From Neobacillus drentensis (GTDB taxonomy: Bacteria; Bacillota; Bacilli; Bacillales; Cytobacillaceae): DNA of 64,000 bases. Both the position numbers and the translations under genes were made by a program. Under the pieces are notes generated by a model. It was not told where the DNA came from, made no database searches, and saw only the letters and a list, made by a program, of their open reading frames with translations. Location: the NCBI RefSeq assembly GCF_021560175.1, contig NZ_CP091110.1:3660501-3724500 (forward strand), given 5' to 3'. Below are positions 16,623 through 25,184 of this stretch, piece after piece; the stretch's first letter is position 1; each line of letters opens with the position of its first letter.

Positions 16623-18011
16623 TTATTTTGTTAGTCCCATTTGATTACGTCTTTCCTCATTTTCCTTACGAATCTGTGGAACGAGTTTATCCAGTTTGTA
16701 GAATTTCAATGTAAGGGCTACCAATATATAAAGTACCAGTGGAATAATACTGAATAACATCCGTATCATTACATCCGCTGACTCGGGCTGGGTTGCCGTA
16801 TTCCCAGTATATCCTGACACACTAAGCAAGACACCCATTACACCTGAACCAATCGCGGCCCCTATTTTACTAGTAAAGCCTGTTACACTTCCAAGAGTGC
16901 CTTCCGCACGAGGTCTTCCCTGCCACTCGTTATAGTCCGCACAATCGATAATCATCAAAGCACTCAACATAGCGATTGGGACTGAACCAGCTCCAGTTAA
17001 TATGCCGCCAAGGGCTAAAAGTGGAAAGTTATCTACTGCAATAAAATTAACTAAATAACCTAAGCTGGTGATGAAAATACCTGCAATAATCAGCTTTGTA
17101 GTAGAGAATTTTCTGATAATCATTGGGAACAAAAACACCAAAGGTAAGATCACGACTTGGGTCAGGGCAAGAGGACCCATCAGCCCGACATTTTTTACAA
17201 TATAAGTGAAGTAATAAACACTAACTCCCATATTCGCAACAAAGTTGTATACAAATAACATGATTGCAATGATATAAATATAGCGATTGGATTTAAGTAC
17301 TAACATTAATTCCTTGAAATTTACCTTTTCACCAGAAACCGTATCAACATTGTTCGTTTCCTTTATGAAAAAGAAGCGTAATAATCCAATTAATAAAAAG
17401 GGAACCGCATATATGGCAATCAAAGTCTTCCATCCATCCGCGGAGGTAGCCAGTTTACCCATCAACATAGGGAAGCTAACATTAACCGCAATTGCTCCGA
17501 GAAAAACAATAATGGATCCATAGGAACTTATGGCAATATAATGCTCTTGCTTTGAAAAGGCACGTACCATATATACCGTATTGCTTGCATTTAGGAGAGT
17601 TGAGAAAATGGAATCAACAAAAATAAACATCGAAAATACCCAGACGGCTTTTGCAGCCATACTGAATTCAGGAGGACAAGCAAACATCAGCCATGTACAT
17701 ATCCACACCCCGATAATACTCAACTCATACGGACGGGCACGCCCAATTTTTGTATTGGTTTTATCCACAATGACACCCGCTAATAAATTGGTAATACCAT
17801 CTAATAGTTTAGTAGCCATTAACAGTGTTCCTACTAAAGCAGCCGGTATTTTTAATGTATCTGTACAATAAATCGATAGAAATCCTAAAATTAACACATT
17901 ACCCGATATTGATAGTGCGCGGCTTTGCCAGGCAAACATTCTCCAAGCCCCAACTTTGTCCTTGGATGTTTTTTTCAAGGGTGCTTGTTCTACTAGTACT
18001 TCTGCTTCCAT
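16623..18011 (-). CDS. GPH-family glycoside:cation symporter (MFS superfamily)
   Basis: 462 residues, about 12 membrane segments. The N-terminal loop DGITNLLAGVIVDKTNTKIGRARPYEL contains the D(x)nGRxRP signature of the glycoside-pentoside-hexuronide family (relatives of MelB, YicJ and XynB-type symporters). A second family motif follows in DCADYNEWQGRPRAEGTLGS. The start ATG has GGAGG upstream. Upstream lie a cre-like box and the conserved 30-bp regulon element; downstream in the same transcript is tannase-like copy 1. It should import the glycoside or oligosaccharide that the tannase-like and DUF5605 enzymes process. A second member, 40794-42212, is a distant paralogue. Confidence 0.9.
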   Translation of the reverse strand: MEAEVLVEQAPLKKTSKDKVGAWRMFAWQSRALSISGNVLILGFLSIYCTDTLKIPAALVGTLLMATKLLDGITNLLAGVIVDKTNTKIGRARPYELSIIGVWICTWLMFACPPEFSMAAKAVWVFSMFIFVDSIFSTLLNASNTVYMVRAFSKQEHYIAISSYGSIIVFLGAIAVNVSFPMLMGKLATSADGWKTLIAIYAVPFLLIGLLRFFFIKETNNVDTVSGEKVNFKELMLVLKSNRYIYIIAIMLFVYNFVANMGVSVYYFTYIVKNVGLMGPLALTQVVILPLVFLFPMIIRKFSTTKLIIAGIFITSLGYLVNFIAVDNFPLLALGGILTGAGSVPIAMLSALMIIDCADYNEWQGRPRAEGTLGSVTGFTSKIGAAIGSGVMGVLLSVSGYTGNTATQPESADVMIRMLFSIIPLVLYILVALTLKFYKLDKLVPQIRKENEERRNQMGLTK

Positions 18012-18164
18012 TGGATAACCTCCATATGAATAAATTTTTTTCTCCCTTTTAATAAAAATACGGTCCCCTTTGAATTTGTTAGATTAAGATAATAGCGTTT
18101 TTTTATTTACCAAAGACCTTAAAAGATTAAATATTTCCTCGTTCTATAGTTTCACCTCCTTTCA

Positions 18165-18178
18165 TGTAAAGGTTTTCA
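18165..18178 (-). promoter_or_regulatory. cre-like CcpA site upstream of the GPH symporter
   Basis: Minus-strand TGAAAACCTTTACA, one mismatch from TGWAARCGYTTNCA. It lies between the conserved promoter block (18236-18265) and the symporter start, a roadblock position for carbon catabolite repression. Confidence 0.55.
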
Positions 18179-18210
18179 TTTCTTTTTTTGAAAATTAAAT
18201 CTTTTTATTA

Positions 18211-18265
18211 TTTTTTCATATGAACACTTATCTTGTATTTCAATTTTTCTATTTATATTATAAAA
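18211..18265 (-). promoter_or_regulatory. Conserved regulon element, copy a (GPH symporter / tannase-like 1)
   Basis: Core block 18236-18265: TATTTCA, 15 bases, TTATAAAA on the plus strand, followed toward the gene by a TTTTTTC box at 18211-18217. Read on the minus strand it contains TTGAAA and, 17 bases on, TATGAA. The distance to the start codon is 225 bases. Together with its flank (TTGTGAATCACCA and terminator) it duplicates the segment around 20018-20134. Confidence 0.7.
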
Positions 18266-18307
18266 TTTCTACAATATTTAATGGTGCTTGTTGTGAATCA
18301 CCATATC

Positions 18308-18353
18308 TTTAAAAATAAAAAAGGGATTCCCCCCTAAAAGGAGATAATCCCTT
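18308..18353 (-). terminator. Terminator of DUF5605 gene copy 1
   Basis: Arms AAGGGATT (18321-18328) and AATCCCTT (18346-18353) with additional CTCC/GGGG pairing inside, then a minus-strand TTTTTTATTTTTA tract. It lies seven bases beyond the stop codon. Confidence 0.8.
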
Positions 18354-18359
18354 CTGCCG

Positions 18360-19910
18360 TCATTTGTTCCTAGTCGCAATAACCGCTATACCTTCTTTTC
18401 CTGGTAAGTTGACCCTTACCTTACCTTTTCCTTTATCAAGCACCGTTTCACGCGTCATTTCCCAAATATCTATTACTTCGATTGAATACTCTTCACCGTT
18501 TTCAGGCAGCTCTAATTCAGTAAAGCAAAGACATTCCCTTCCCAAATATTTGATCATGTATTTGTCATCATGTCTTCCTGAAAAGACCGAGGAAAACCCG
18601 TACATAAACTCACTTAATTCAACTGGTTCAAGACTAAATAGTGCTTTTGCAAATGGATTCATCTCCACAGAATCAAGTTTTTCCTTTATACTAGGATCAT
18701 TAGGATTTACATCAAATGTAGCTTTGTCTGGCTGTATGTCCCCTTCAAGTTCAGATATAATATTCTTTAGAAAAGCAATCCGGTTTACACTCTCCCCGTG
18801 TAGTTCTCCACCCTTTGCCCACCAAAGAACTTCATCATCCCTATGAAACGTTTCTCCATGAGTACAGTATCCACCCAGTACCATAACAGTCCAAAATCTG
18901 TGAACCATTTCAAAGCCCGATATATTTCCCCAACTTGGTTCAATGTTTCCTTCATATTTACACTCATCAATCAAAACCGGCTTTTTATATTGATCTCTAA
19001 ACATTTTTGTTTTTTGTACACTATTTGTTTGAATAGAGCAGTGGGTAATCCATTGCTTCGATGCATCGTAGACTTTTAGGCAGTTATGGTTGGATAACAA
19101 ATGGTGATAAGGATCTTCACTACTAATAAACTTGCCAAAGGACTCCCAATCTTCTTCATTCTTATTAAAGACCAAATCATACTCATTTGCTAAACTCCAC
19201 CAAATGTTTCTGAAGGCTCCCAACCTTCTTACACAATAGTCAAGATACGTAAGATTATCCTCTCTGCTTAAGTTCGCAAACCCCCATCTGTCATATGGAT
19301 GGAATAAAATTAAATCAGCTTCAATACCTAAATGTAAAAGCGCTGTTAATTGATTCTCTAAATGTTCCCAGAATTCGTAGTTTGGCAGGTTTACGTCCCA
19401 ATTGCCTGCTTCATCTTTTTCGAAAGGAAATAGCTCAGGATCATTATTGTTATACATAAAACTTTTAGGAAACACACACATACGTACCTTATTAAATGGA
19501 CTTTGGGACAGTGTTTCGATTGTCTTTTCAATAAGCTGCATTGGTTGATGAATCCAAGCATATAACGTGGTTCCAAATGGAATATACCTTGTACCATCGG
19601 CATATTGAAAATTCATACCATTGACAATCACAGGCCCATGATTATTCGCTGTTTCCCTAAAACATTCAAAATCTCCAGATTCTCTAATTTCTTCTGAAGC
19701 GTTGAGGATTAATTCATAATGCCATATACCTTCTTCGTCAGGCATAAAGCGAACTAAATATTCACCATTGCCATTGTAGAATCCCTTAATGTTAACCTCT
19801 TTGTCCTCTTTTCTAAAGGTTCCAGTAAAATCAACCTTAACATTGGTAGTAGATGGCTCCGGGCCTTTAATACTTCTCTCAAAGATATTATATTTTTCTA
19901 TTTGTCTCAT
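18360..19910 (-). CDS. DUF5060/apiosidase-like/DUF5605 glycoside hydrolase (copy 1)
   Basis: 516 residues, no signal peptide. Residues 1-90 are a DUF5060-type beta domain (GFYNGNGEYLVRFMPDEEG). Residues about 95-400 are a TIM barrel related to the apiosidase-like DUF4038 group: PFGTTLYAWIHQP, SPFNKVRMCVFPK, LILFHPYDRWGF, acid/base candidate Glu243 in WWSLANEYD and nucleophile candidate Glu316 in VLIDECKYEG. The C-terminal beta domain is DUF5605-like (YSIEVIDIWEMTRE, LPGKEGIAVIAT). It is most similar to copy 3 (33223-34761). It forms its own transcription unit with a conserved element upstream and a terminator downstream. The exact sugar released is unknown. Confidence 0.8.
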   Translation of the reverse strand: MRQIEKYNIFERSIKGPEPSTTNVKVDFTGTFRKEDKEVNIKGFYNGNGEYLVRFMPDEEGIWHYELILNASEEIRESGDFECFRETANNHGPVIVNGMNFQYADGTRYIPFGTTLYAWIHQPMQLIEKTIETLSQSPFNKVRMCVFPKSFMYNNNDPELFPFEKDEAGNWDVNLPNYEFWEHLENQLTALLHLGIEADLILFHPYDRWGFANLSREDNLTYLDYCVRRLGAFRNIWWSLANEYDLVFNKNEEDWESFGKFISSEDPYHHLLSNHNCLKVYDASKQWITHCSIQTNSVQKTKMFRDQYKKPVLIDECKYEGNIEPSWGNISGFEMVHRFWTVMVLGGYCTHGETFHRDDEVLWWAKGGELHGESVNRIAFLKNIISELEGDIQPDKATFDVNPNDPSIKEKLDSVEMNPFAKALFSLEPVELSEFMYGFSSVFSGRHDDKYMIKYLGRECLCFTELELPENGEEYSIEVIDIWEMTRETVLDKGKGKVRVNLPGKEGIAVIATRNK

Positions 19911-19990
19911 ATAATGCTCTCCTCTCTATTTTTCACTCTTTTGTGGTTTTTGTGGACATGTCCCCATTGTCTTTACTACATTTTCATATA

Positions 19991-20047
19991 TATTTTCCCA
20001 TAGAACAACTTGTCATGTATTTCAATTTTTCTATTTATTTTATAAAA
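19991..20047 (-). promoter_or_regulatory. Conserved regulon element, copy b (DUF5605 copy 1)
   Basis: Core 20018-20047 (TATTTCA, 15 bases, TTATAAAA on the plus strand) with the TATTTTC box at 19991-19997. On the minus strand TTGAAA is followed after 17 bases by TATGGG. Upstream lies a perfect palindrome TTGTGAATCACAA. The core is 108 bases from the start codon. Confidence 0.7.
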
Positions 20048-20093
20048 ATCCTATAATATATTGGAGTTTGTTGTGAATCACAATATCTTTAAT

Positions 20094-20134
20094 AAATTAA
20101 AAAGGGATTCCCCCCTAAATGGAGAAAATCCCTT
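20094..20134 (-). terminator. Terminator of DUF5605 gene copy 2
   Basis: Arms AAGGGATT (20102-20109) and AATCCCTT (20127-20134), then a minus-strand TTTTAATTTATT tract. Near-duplicate of the terminator at 18308-18353. Confidence 0.75.
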
Positions 20135-20185
20135 CTTTAAATAGAATAATGTACGATTTTCATATTCTATCTTTTAACTGCTTTA

Positions 20186-21643
20186 TTATATTTGGACCGC
20201 CCTTAGCGCAATATATGGCTTAGAGGGAAGGCTAATAGTCGACCCACCTGTAAATTCTCCTTCTAAACGCGTTATGGTCATCTCCCATGTATCAATAATT
20301 TCTATTTTGTACCTCTCATTTTCCGAAAATGGCAATACTTTAGAAGAAGGTCTACTATCACCAAAATAGGCAAGTAAATACTCCTCCCCTATTTTCCCTG
20401 CAAAAACGGTATCTTCAAAATTAAACGGCTTTAACTCTTTTGCTGGTCCATCTTCGATGATAGATCGAAAGAAGGCAATCCGGTCTGGACTCTCGCCGTA
20501 AAGCTTACCTCCATGGGACCACCAGATAATTTCATCAGGATTCATAAATGTCTCACCATGTGTAACATAACCGCCTTGGGAAGCACCTTCCCAAAAACAT
20601 TGAACCATTCTTTCAGCCGTGAGGTTTCCCCATCCATGATTCAAATTTCCCTCATATCGGCATTCATCATAAATAACAGGCTTCTCATATAACGCCAGTA
20701 ATTCCATAACCATCGAAGTGTCAGGATGCTGAATGCTTGCATGTGTTACCCATGGCTTACTGTGATCATACCAATGAGTATTGCTGCGATTGTCTGGACG
20801 ATGCCAATTATGAATCGACCTTAAGTGCTGAGATGAATCTTCTTTTTGAATTAATTTAAACAAATCATCCCATTCAGACATCGAACGACTTTCAATGAGA
20901 TCATATTCATTCGCTAAAGACCACCAAATATTTCGAAAAGAAGCCAAACGAGCAATTACATAAGAAAGGTAAAGCCGATCTGCTTCTATTCCCATATTTT
21001 GGAATCCCCATCTGTCATATGGATGAAATAAAATTAAATCGACTTCAATATTTAACCCGTCTAACCTTGCTATTTGCTCTTCCAACTTATCGAAAAAACG
21101 GGTATCAAAACAGCTAAAATCAAACCCCTCTTCTAATGAACCGACAAAAGGAAACAAAAGTGGTTCTTGGAGATTATAATCGTAGTGTTTTGGAAATACA
21201 CACATACGAATTTTATTAAATGGACCACTTTTTAAACTATCATAGGTTTGCTCCTGAATCTCTTCTTTCTGATAGTTCCATACATATGCAGTTGTTCCAA
21301 ACGGATAGTAGGGTTTACCATCTGAATAGGAAAAATGTGTTTTACCAGAAACAATTACAGGACCATGATTGTCCTCTCCAGCTTTAATACATTGGAATTT
21401 ACCCTTTAAATGATTTAAGGTTCCTATATTACTCTCCGTTTGAAAAGACCATTCTCCAATTTGATCAGGCATATAACGAATGGTATATTGGCCCTCACCA
21501 GCATAAAAGCCTTTAACCTCAACTTCACGATTTGCATTCTTAAAGATGGCTTTAAGCGATACATCTATGAAAGGATTTCCTTCATTAGGTCCTTCCCAAC
21601 TTGCTTCAAACAGTCCCCATTGCTCAATAAATTGATCTTTCAT
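20186..21643 (-). CDS. DUF5060/apiosidase-like/DUF5605 glycoside hydrolase (copy 2)
   Basis: 485 residues from ATG 21641-21643, which has GGAG seven bases upstream and aligns with the other copies. The open frame extends 31 codons further but without family similarity. Same architecture: GFYAGEGQYTIRYMPDQIGEW, PFGTTAYVWNYQKE, GPFNKIRMCVFPKHYDYNLQ, LILFHPYDRWGF, WWSLANEYDL (acid/base) and VIYDECRYEGN (nucleophile), ending LPSKPYIALRA. It is a divergent paralogue of copies 1 and 3. It follows an SDR and a GH3 on the same strand with 147 bases between stop and start, probably as the last gene of that operon. Confidence 0.8.
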   Translation of the reverse strand: MKDQFIEQWGLFEASWEGPNEGNPFIDVSLKAIFKNANREVEVKGFYAGEGQYTIRYMPDQIGEWSFQTESNIGTLNHLKGKFQCIKAGEDNHGPVIVSGKTHFSYSDGKPYYPFGTTAYVWNYQKEEIQEQTYDSLKSGPFNKIRMCVFPKHYDYNLQEPLLFPFVGSLEEGFDFSCFDTRFFDKLEEQIARLDGLNIEVDLILFHPYDRWGFQNMGIEADRLYLSYVIARLASFRNIWWSLANEYDLIESRSMSEWDDLFKLIQKEDSSQHLRSIHNWHRPDNRSNTHWYDHSKPWVTHASIQHPDTSMVMELLALYEKPVIYDECRYEGNLNHGWGNLTAERMVQCFWEGASQGGYVTHGETFMNPDEIIWWSHGGKLYGESPDRIAFFRSIIEDGPAKELKPFNFEDTVFAGKIGEEYLLAYFGDSRPSSKVLPFSENERYKIEIIDTWEMTITRLEGEFTGGSTISLPSKPYIALRAVQI

Positions 21644-21790
21644 TTCAAAACTCCAATCTAGTTTGGTAACTGAAATTAAATCATTTTGATCTCCCAATTT
21701 TAATATTGTTCTAGGACAACAAAATCTACCTTCCAACCTTGTGGTACATTCAAGCTTACAACAAACGTTTTTCTTCTAATAGATGTAAAG

Positions 21791-22525
21791 TCAAGATGCT
21801 GTTGTGCCACCATCAATCACTAACTCCGTACCCGTAACAAAAGATGATTCCTCTGATGCTAAGTACAATACGCCGAATGCGATATCTTCTGGGGTTCCAA
21901 ACCGGGGAAGAGGCGTTTTTTCCTCGAATTTTTGCTTCAACACATTATGATAGAGTATGCCTTCAGTCATAGGAGTAATAATTAGTCCTGGATAAATTGA
22001 ATTTACACGGATTTTATCCTTTGCATAATCCACTGCTGCAGCTCTAGAAATGGAGCGTATCCCTCCTTTTGATGCTGTATAACCGTTAAAACCGCCACCA
22101 ACAAGTCCGGCAAGGGAAGCGATGTTTACAATAGAGCCACCATCTTGTTTCATTATGGGAATGACTTGCTTCATACCCAAATAGCTCCCCGTTAAATTGA
22201 TGTTTAACAGGCGCTTCCATTCTTCCGTAGTATCTAATTGGCTGCTAATGCCAGCGCTATTTACAAGAACGTTAATTGTGCCGAACGTGCCAACTGCTTT
22301 TTGTACAGTAGCAATCCATTCTTCTTCATCAGATACATTAAGTTTAATACCTATTGCCTCACCCTGAAAAGCTTCGATCTCTGCAACAGTAGTATTTAAG
22401 CTGTCTGTTTGAATGTCTGTCAATACAACTTTGGCTCCTTCTTTTGCCAAAAGAATTGCACTAGCTTTACCTATGCCGCTACCGGCTCCAGTTACTAGGG
22501 CAACCTTCCCTTTCATTCGATCCAT
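21791..22525 (-). CDS. Short-chain dehydrogenase/reductase (classical SDR)
   Basis: 244 residues with the full classical SDR pattern: cofactor motif TGAGSGIGKAS, NSAG, catalytic Ser in IVNIASLAG, YTASK (Tyr and Lys present), and IYPG followed by the usual C-terminal LVIDGGTTAS. An Asp after beta-2 (LTDIQTDS) favours NAD(H). The gene follows GH3 by 55 bases and precedes a DUF5605 gene, so it may oxidise a released sugar, as in glucose-1-dehydrogenase-like members, or an aglycone alcohol. The substrate is not determinable from sequence. Confidence 0.88.
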   Translation of the reverse strand: MDRMKGKVALVTGAGSGIGKASAILLAKEGAKVVLTDIQTDSLNTTVAEIEAFQGEAIGIKLNVSDEEEWIATVQKAVGTFGTINVLVNSAGISSQLDTTEEWKRLLNINLTGSYLGMKQVIPIMKQDGGSIVNIASLAGLVGGGFNGYTASKGGIRSISRAAAVDYAKDKIRVNSIYPGLIITPMTEGILYHNVLKQKFEEKTPLPRFGTPEDIAFGVLYLASEESSFVTGTELVIDGGTTAS

Positions 22526-22580
22526 CTTTCATATCCCCTTTCTATTTCTTATTAAATCTTAAATCTATTATTAAACTTCT

Positions 22581-24989
22581 TTATTTTGCGTAAAATTTTC
22601 TATTCTTACCGTCAATATATAAATCTGATGCAACTCTAAAGCTGTCCTTTAGCCTGATATCAATAGAAGAGCTTCCAATTAGCACATCTATGTCACCAGC
22701 CTCAATTTTCCACTTCATGTCACGATCAAGAAACGCCATTTGACTTGGTTCTACCTGGAAGGAAACCGTTTGCTTTTCTCCAGGCTCTAGTTCAATACGT
22801 TTAAATCCTGCTAATTCCAAGACTGGTCTAGTCATGCTGGCATAACGGTCCTTAAAATAAAGCTGAACTACTTCTGTTCCCTGCGTTTCACCTGTATTTT
22901 CTAAATCAAAAGTAATGGTGATTACACCGTTTGGTTCTATTTCTGGACTACTTAATCTCAAATTGGAATACTCAAAACTGGTATAAGAAAGTCCATGCCC
23001 GAAGAAATATCTAGGTGTATGAGGCATATCCACATAATCGGAAAAACCTATGCTTTCTCCCTGATGGTAACTGGAGCCATTCGGATGATTGTAATAAATA
23101 GGTACCTGTCCAGCGGAACGTACCACAGATATTGGAAGCTTCCCGCTTGGATTATAGTTACCAAGTAAAACATCCGTAATCGCTTCTGCTCCTTTCTCTG
23201 CAGGATTCCACGCCTCTAGAATGGCATTTGCATATTTGTCTGCTGCATCACTGGAGATGGGACGTCCATTAAAATGTACGGCCACTACCTCTTTGTGTAA
23301 TTCAGATAATTTCTCTAATAAGGTTTCCTGACAGATTGGGAGATTAATATCCGTTGCATCAATACCTTCTCCCATAGAGGCAATAGAGCTGGTGCCATGT
23401 TTGCCACCCAATGTAACGATAACCAAATCGGCATCACGGGCTATTCTTAAAGCCTCTTCATGACCAGACATATCATTTCCTGCCACTGGATATCCAAACG
23501 AATAAGCAATTTCAGTCTGAGGCAGACTTTCCAGTAATTGTTCAAGTAAATTCTTGATTCCTGGCTTTTGTTTCTGTAATAGTGCCTCAAAAGCTGGATC
23601 ATCATCTACCTGTATAGGGGTTCCAGGGATTGTCTTCATCACAGATTTCTTCTCGTCTGCCTTTGTTTCTAGACCAGCCATAGTAGAAATGGCAGCTAAC
23701 AGTCCTTCCGCCATACTAAAATGAGTATAGCCTCCAAAGAAAATTCGAGCGTCTGAAGCATGGCATCCGATTACAGCAATTTTTTTCACATTCTTTTGAA
23801 TAGGCAAAGTACCATCATTTTTTAAAAGCACTAGTGATTCTCTGGCTGATTGCAGCGTAACGTCCTCATCTTTGGAGCAATGAAAAGCCTTTGTCAGCTC
23901 TTCACCAGATAAGGCATAAGGGTTCTCAAAAAGCCCCATTCTAAATTTAGTAGCTAAAATACGCCTTACAGCTGTGTTCAAAATATCAATATCTGCTTTC
24001 CCAGTTTCAAACCATTCCGCTAACTCGTCATTAAAGCATTTCTTAAACATTAGCTCCATATCCATACCAGCGCTTAATGCACGAAGTCCTGCTTCCGTAT
24101 AACTTTCACATACCTTCTGAACCCCATGAATATTCATAATCGCACAATAATCTGATACAGTGATTCCATCAAAGCCCATATCGTCCCGCAAGATTCCTGT
24201 CAATATTTCTTTGGAAGCGGACACCGGTTCTCCATTGATAGAATTATAAGAAGGCATGATTCCTCTTAAATTTGCTTCTGTAATTGCTGCCTGGAAGGGC
24301 TTCCCATAGATTTCTCGTAAAGGTCTTGCCGGCATATCAACATGAGTCCCGTGTATTCCGCCATCAGAAGCATGAAAGCCCAGAAAATGCTTTGCGACAC
24401 TTTCAGAACGTCGATGGCCCGTTTTTTCTAATTGAATACCTTTCGTATAGGCAACGCCCATTGCCGCTGCTAAAGTAGGATCCTCACCATAGGTCTCTCC
24501 TTGTCTACCCATTCTTGAATCTCTGGATATATCTAATACCGGTGCAAAGACTTGTGTGATGCCAACCGCGCGCTCTTGCCTGCCAACTATTTTCCCGATT
24601 TCTTTCTCTAATTCAGGATCCCAAGAAGAGGCTCTTCCAATCCCTGAAGGAAAGCTGGTAGCCCCTTGTACATACGCACCACAAAGACCTTCCATATGAA
24701 AAATGGCCGGAATACGATGTTCACTTAGCGACATGACTTTTTCCTGTATTTCACGCTGGAACCTTGCAGCATCTTCAAGTGTGTCTAGCGACCTCATCTC
24801 AAGAGTACTAACCTGCCCCACTCCATGTTTATAATTTTCTTCTAAGTATTCATATTCCGATAGTTTTATAGGGAAGTAACAAACAATCTGCCCCATTTTT
24901 TCATCAATACTCATTCTCTGCAACAAATCATCTGCACGTTTTTCAGCTGAGAGCGAAGAATCCATATATTTTATACTCGTTTTCTTCAT
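22581..24989 (-). CDS. GH3 beta-glycosidase (beta-glucosidase/xylosidase type)
   Basis: 802 residues, no signal peptide. N-terminal GH3 barrel: DDLLQRMSIDEKMGQI, FAPVLDISRDSRMGRQGETYGEDP, KHFLGFHASDGG, and the nucleophile Asp in GFDGITVSDYCAI. The C-terminal alpha/beta sandwich has VIGCHASDARIFFGGYTHF. A fibronectin-III-like domain near the end carries YTSFEYSNLRLSS and EVVQLYFKDRYASMTRPVLELAGF. AAGGAG precedes ATG 24987-24989. It is separated from the GH78 gene before it by a terminator and leads the GH3-SDR-DUF5605 operon. Specificity (glucose, xylose or arabinose) cannot be told safely. Confidence 0.92.
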   Translation of the reverse strand: MKKTSIKYMDSSLSAEKRADDLLQRMSIDEKMGQIVCYFPIKLSEYEYLEENYKHGVGQVSTLEMRSLDTLEDAARFQREIQEKVMSLSEHRIPAIFHMEGLCGAYVQGATSFPSGIGRASSWDPELEKEIGKIVGRQERAVGITQVFAPVLDISRDSRMGRQGETYGEDPTLAAAMGVAYTKGIQLEKTGHRRSESVAKHFLGFHASDGGIHGTHVDMPARPLREIYGKPFQAAITEANLRGIMPSYNSINGEPVSASKEILTGILRDDMGFDGITVSDYCAIMNIHGVQKVCESYTEAGLRALSAGMDMELMFKKCFNDELAEWFETGKADIDILNTAVRRILATKFRMGLFENPYALSGEELTKAFHCSKDEDVTLQSARESLVLLKNDGTLPIQKNVKKIAVIGCHASDARIFFGGYTHFSMAEGLLAAISTMAGLETKADEKKSVMKTIPGTPIQVDDDPAFEALLQKQKPGIKNLLEQLLESLPQTEIAYSFGYPVAGNDMSGHEEALRIARDADLVIVTLGGKHGTSSIASMGEGIDATDINLPICQETLLEKLSELHKEVVAVHFNGRPISSDAADKYANAILEAWNPAEKGAEAITDVLLGNYNPSGKLPISVVRSAGQVPIYYNHPNGSSYHQGESIGFSDYVDMPHTPRYFFGHGLSYTSFEYSNLRLSSPEIEPNGVITITFDLENTGETQGTEVVQLYFKDRYASMTRPVLELAGFKRIELEPGEKQTVSFQVEPSQMAFLDRDMKWKIEAGDIDVLIGSSSIDIRLKDSFRVASDLYIDGKNRKFYAK

Positions 24990-25088
24990 AATTTTTCTCC
25001 TTGCATACTTGTTATATAGCGAAATCTATTAATAATTTATAAGTTGTATCCCGAGAATCTTCCATTATATTGATAAGTGAATTCATTG

Positions 25089-25140
25089 AAAAAAAAGTAC
25101 TGCTGTGCAGTTAATTATTCCATCAGCCTTTCAGCAGCAC
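25089..25140 (-). terminator. Terminator after the GH78 gene at 25185
   Basis: Arms GTACTGCTG (25097-25105) and CAGCAGCAC (25132-25140), with one mismatch, followed on the minus strand by eight T. Confidence 0.7.
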
Positions 25141-25184
25141 CTTCTCATATTTACGATTATTTTCTACTACTTCAAAAATCACAT

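Noticed and set aside
18364..18846. 160-codon plus-strand frame antisense to DUF5605 copy 1 (similar ones antisense to copies 3 and 4)
   Set aside because: Shadow frame produced by the codon usage of the real gene; it recurs opposite the paralogues, has no ribosome binding site and no recognisable protein features.
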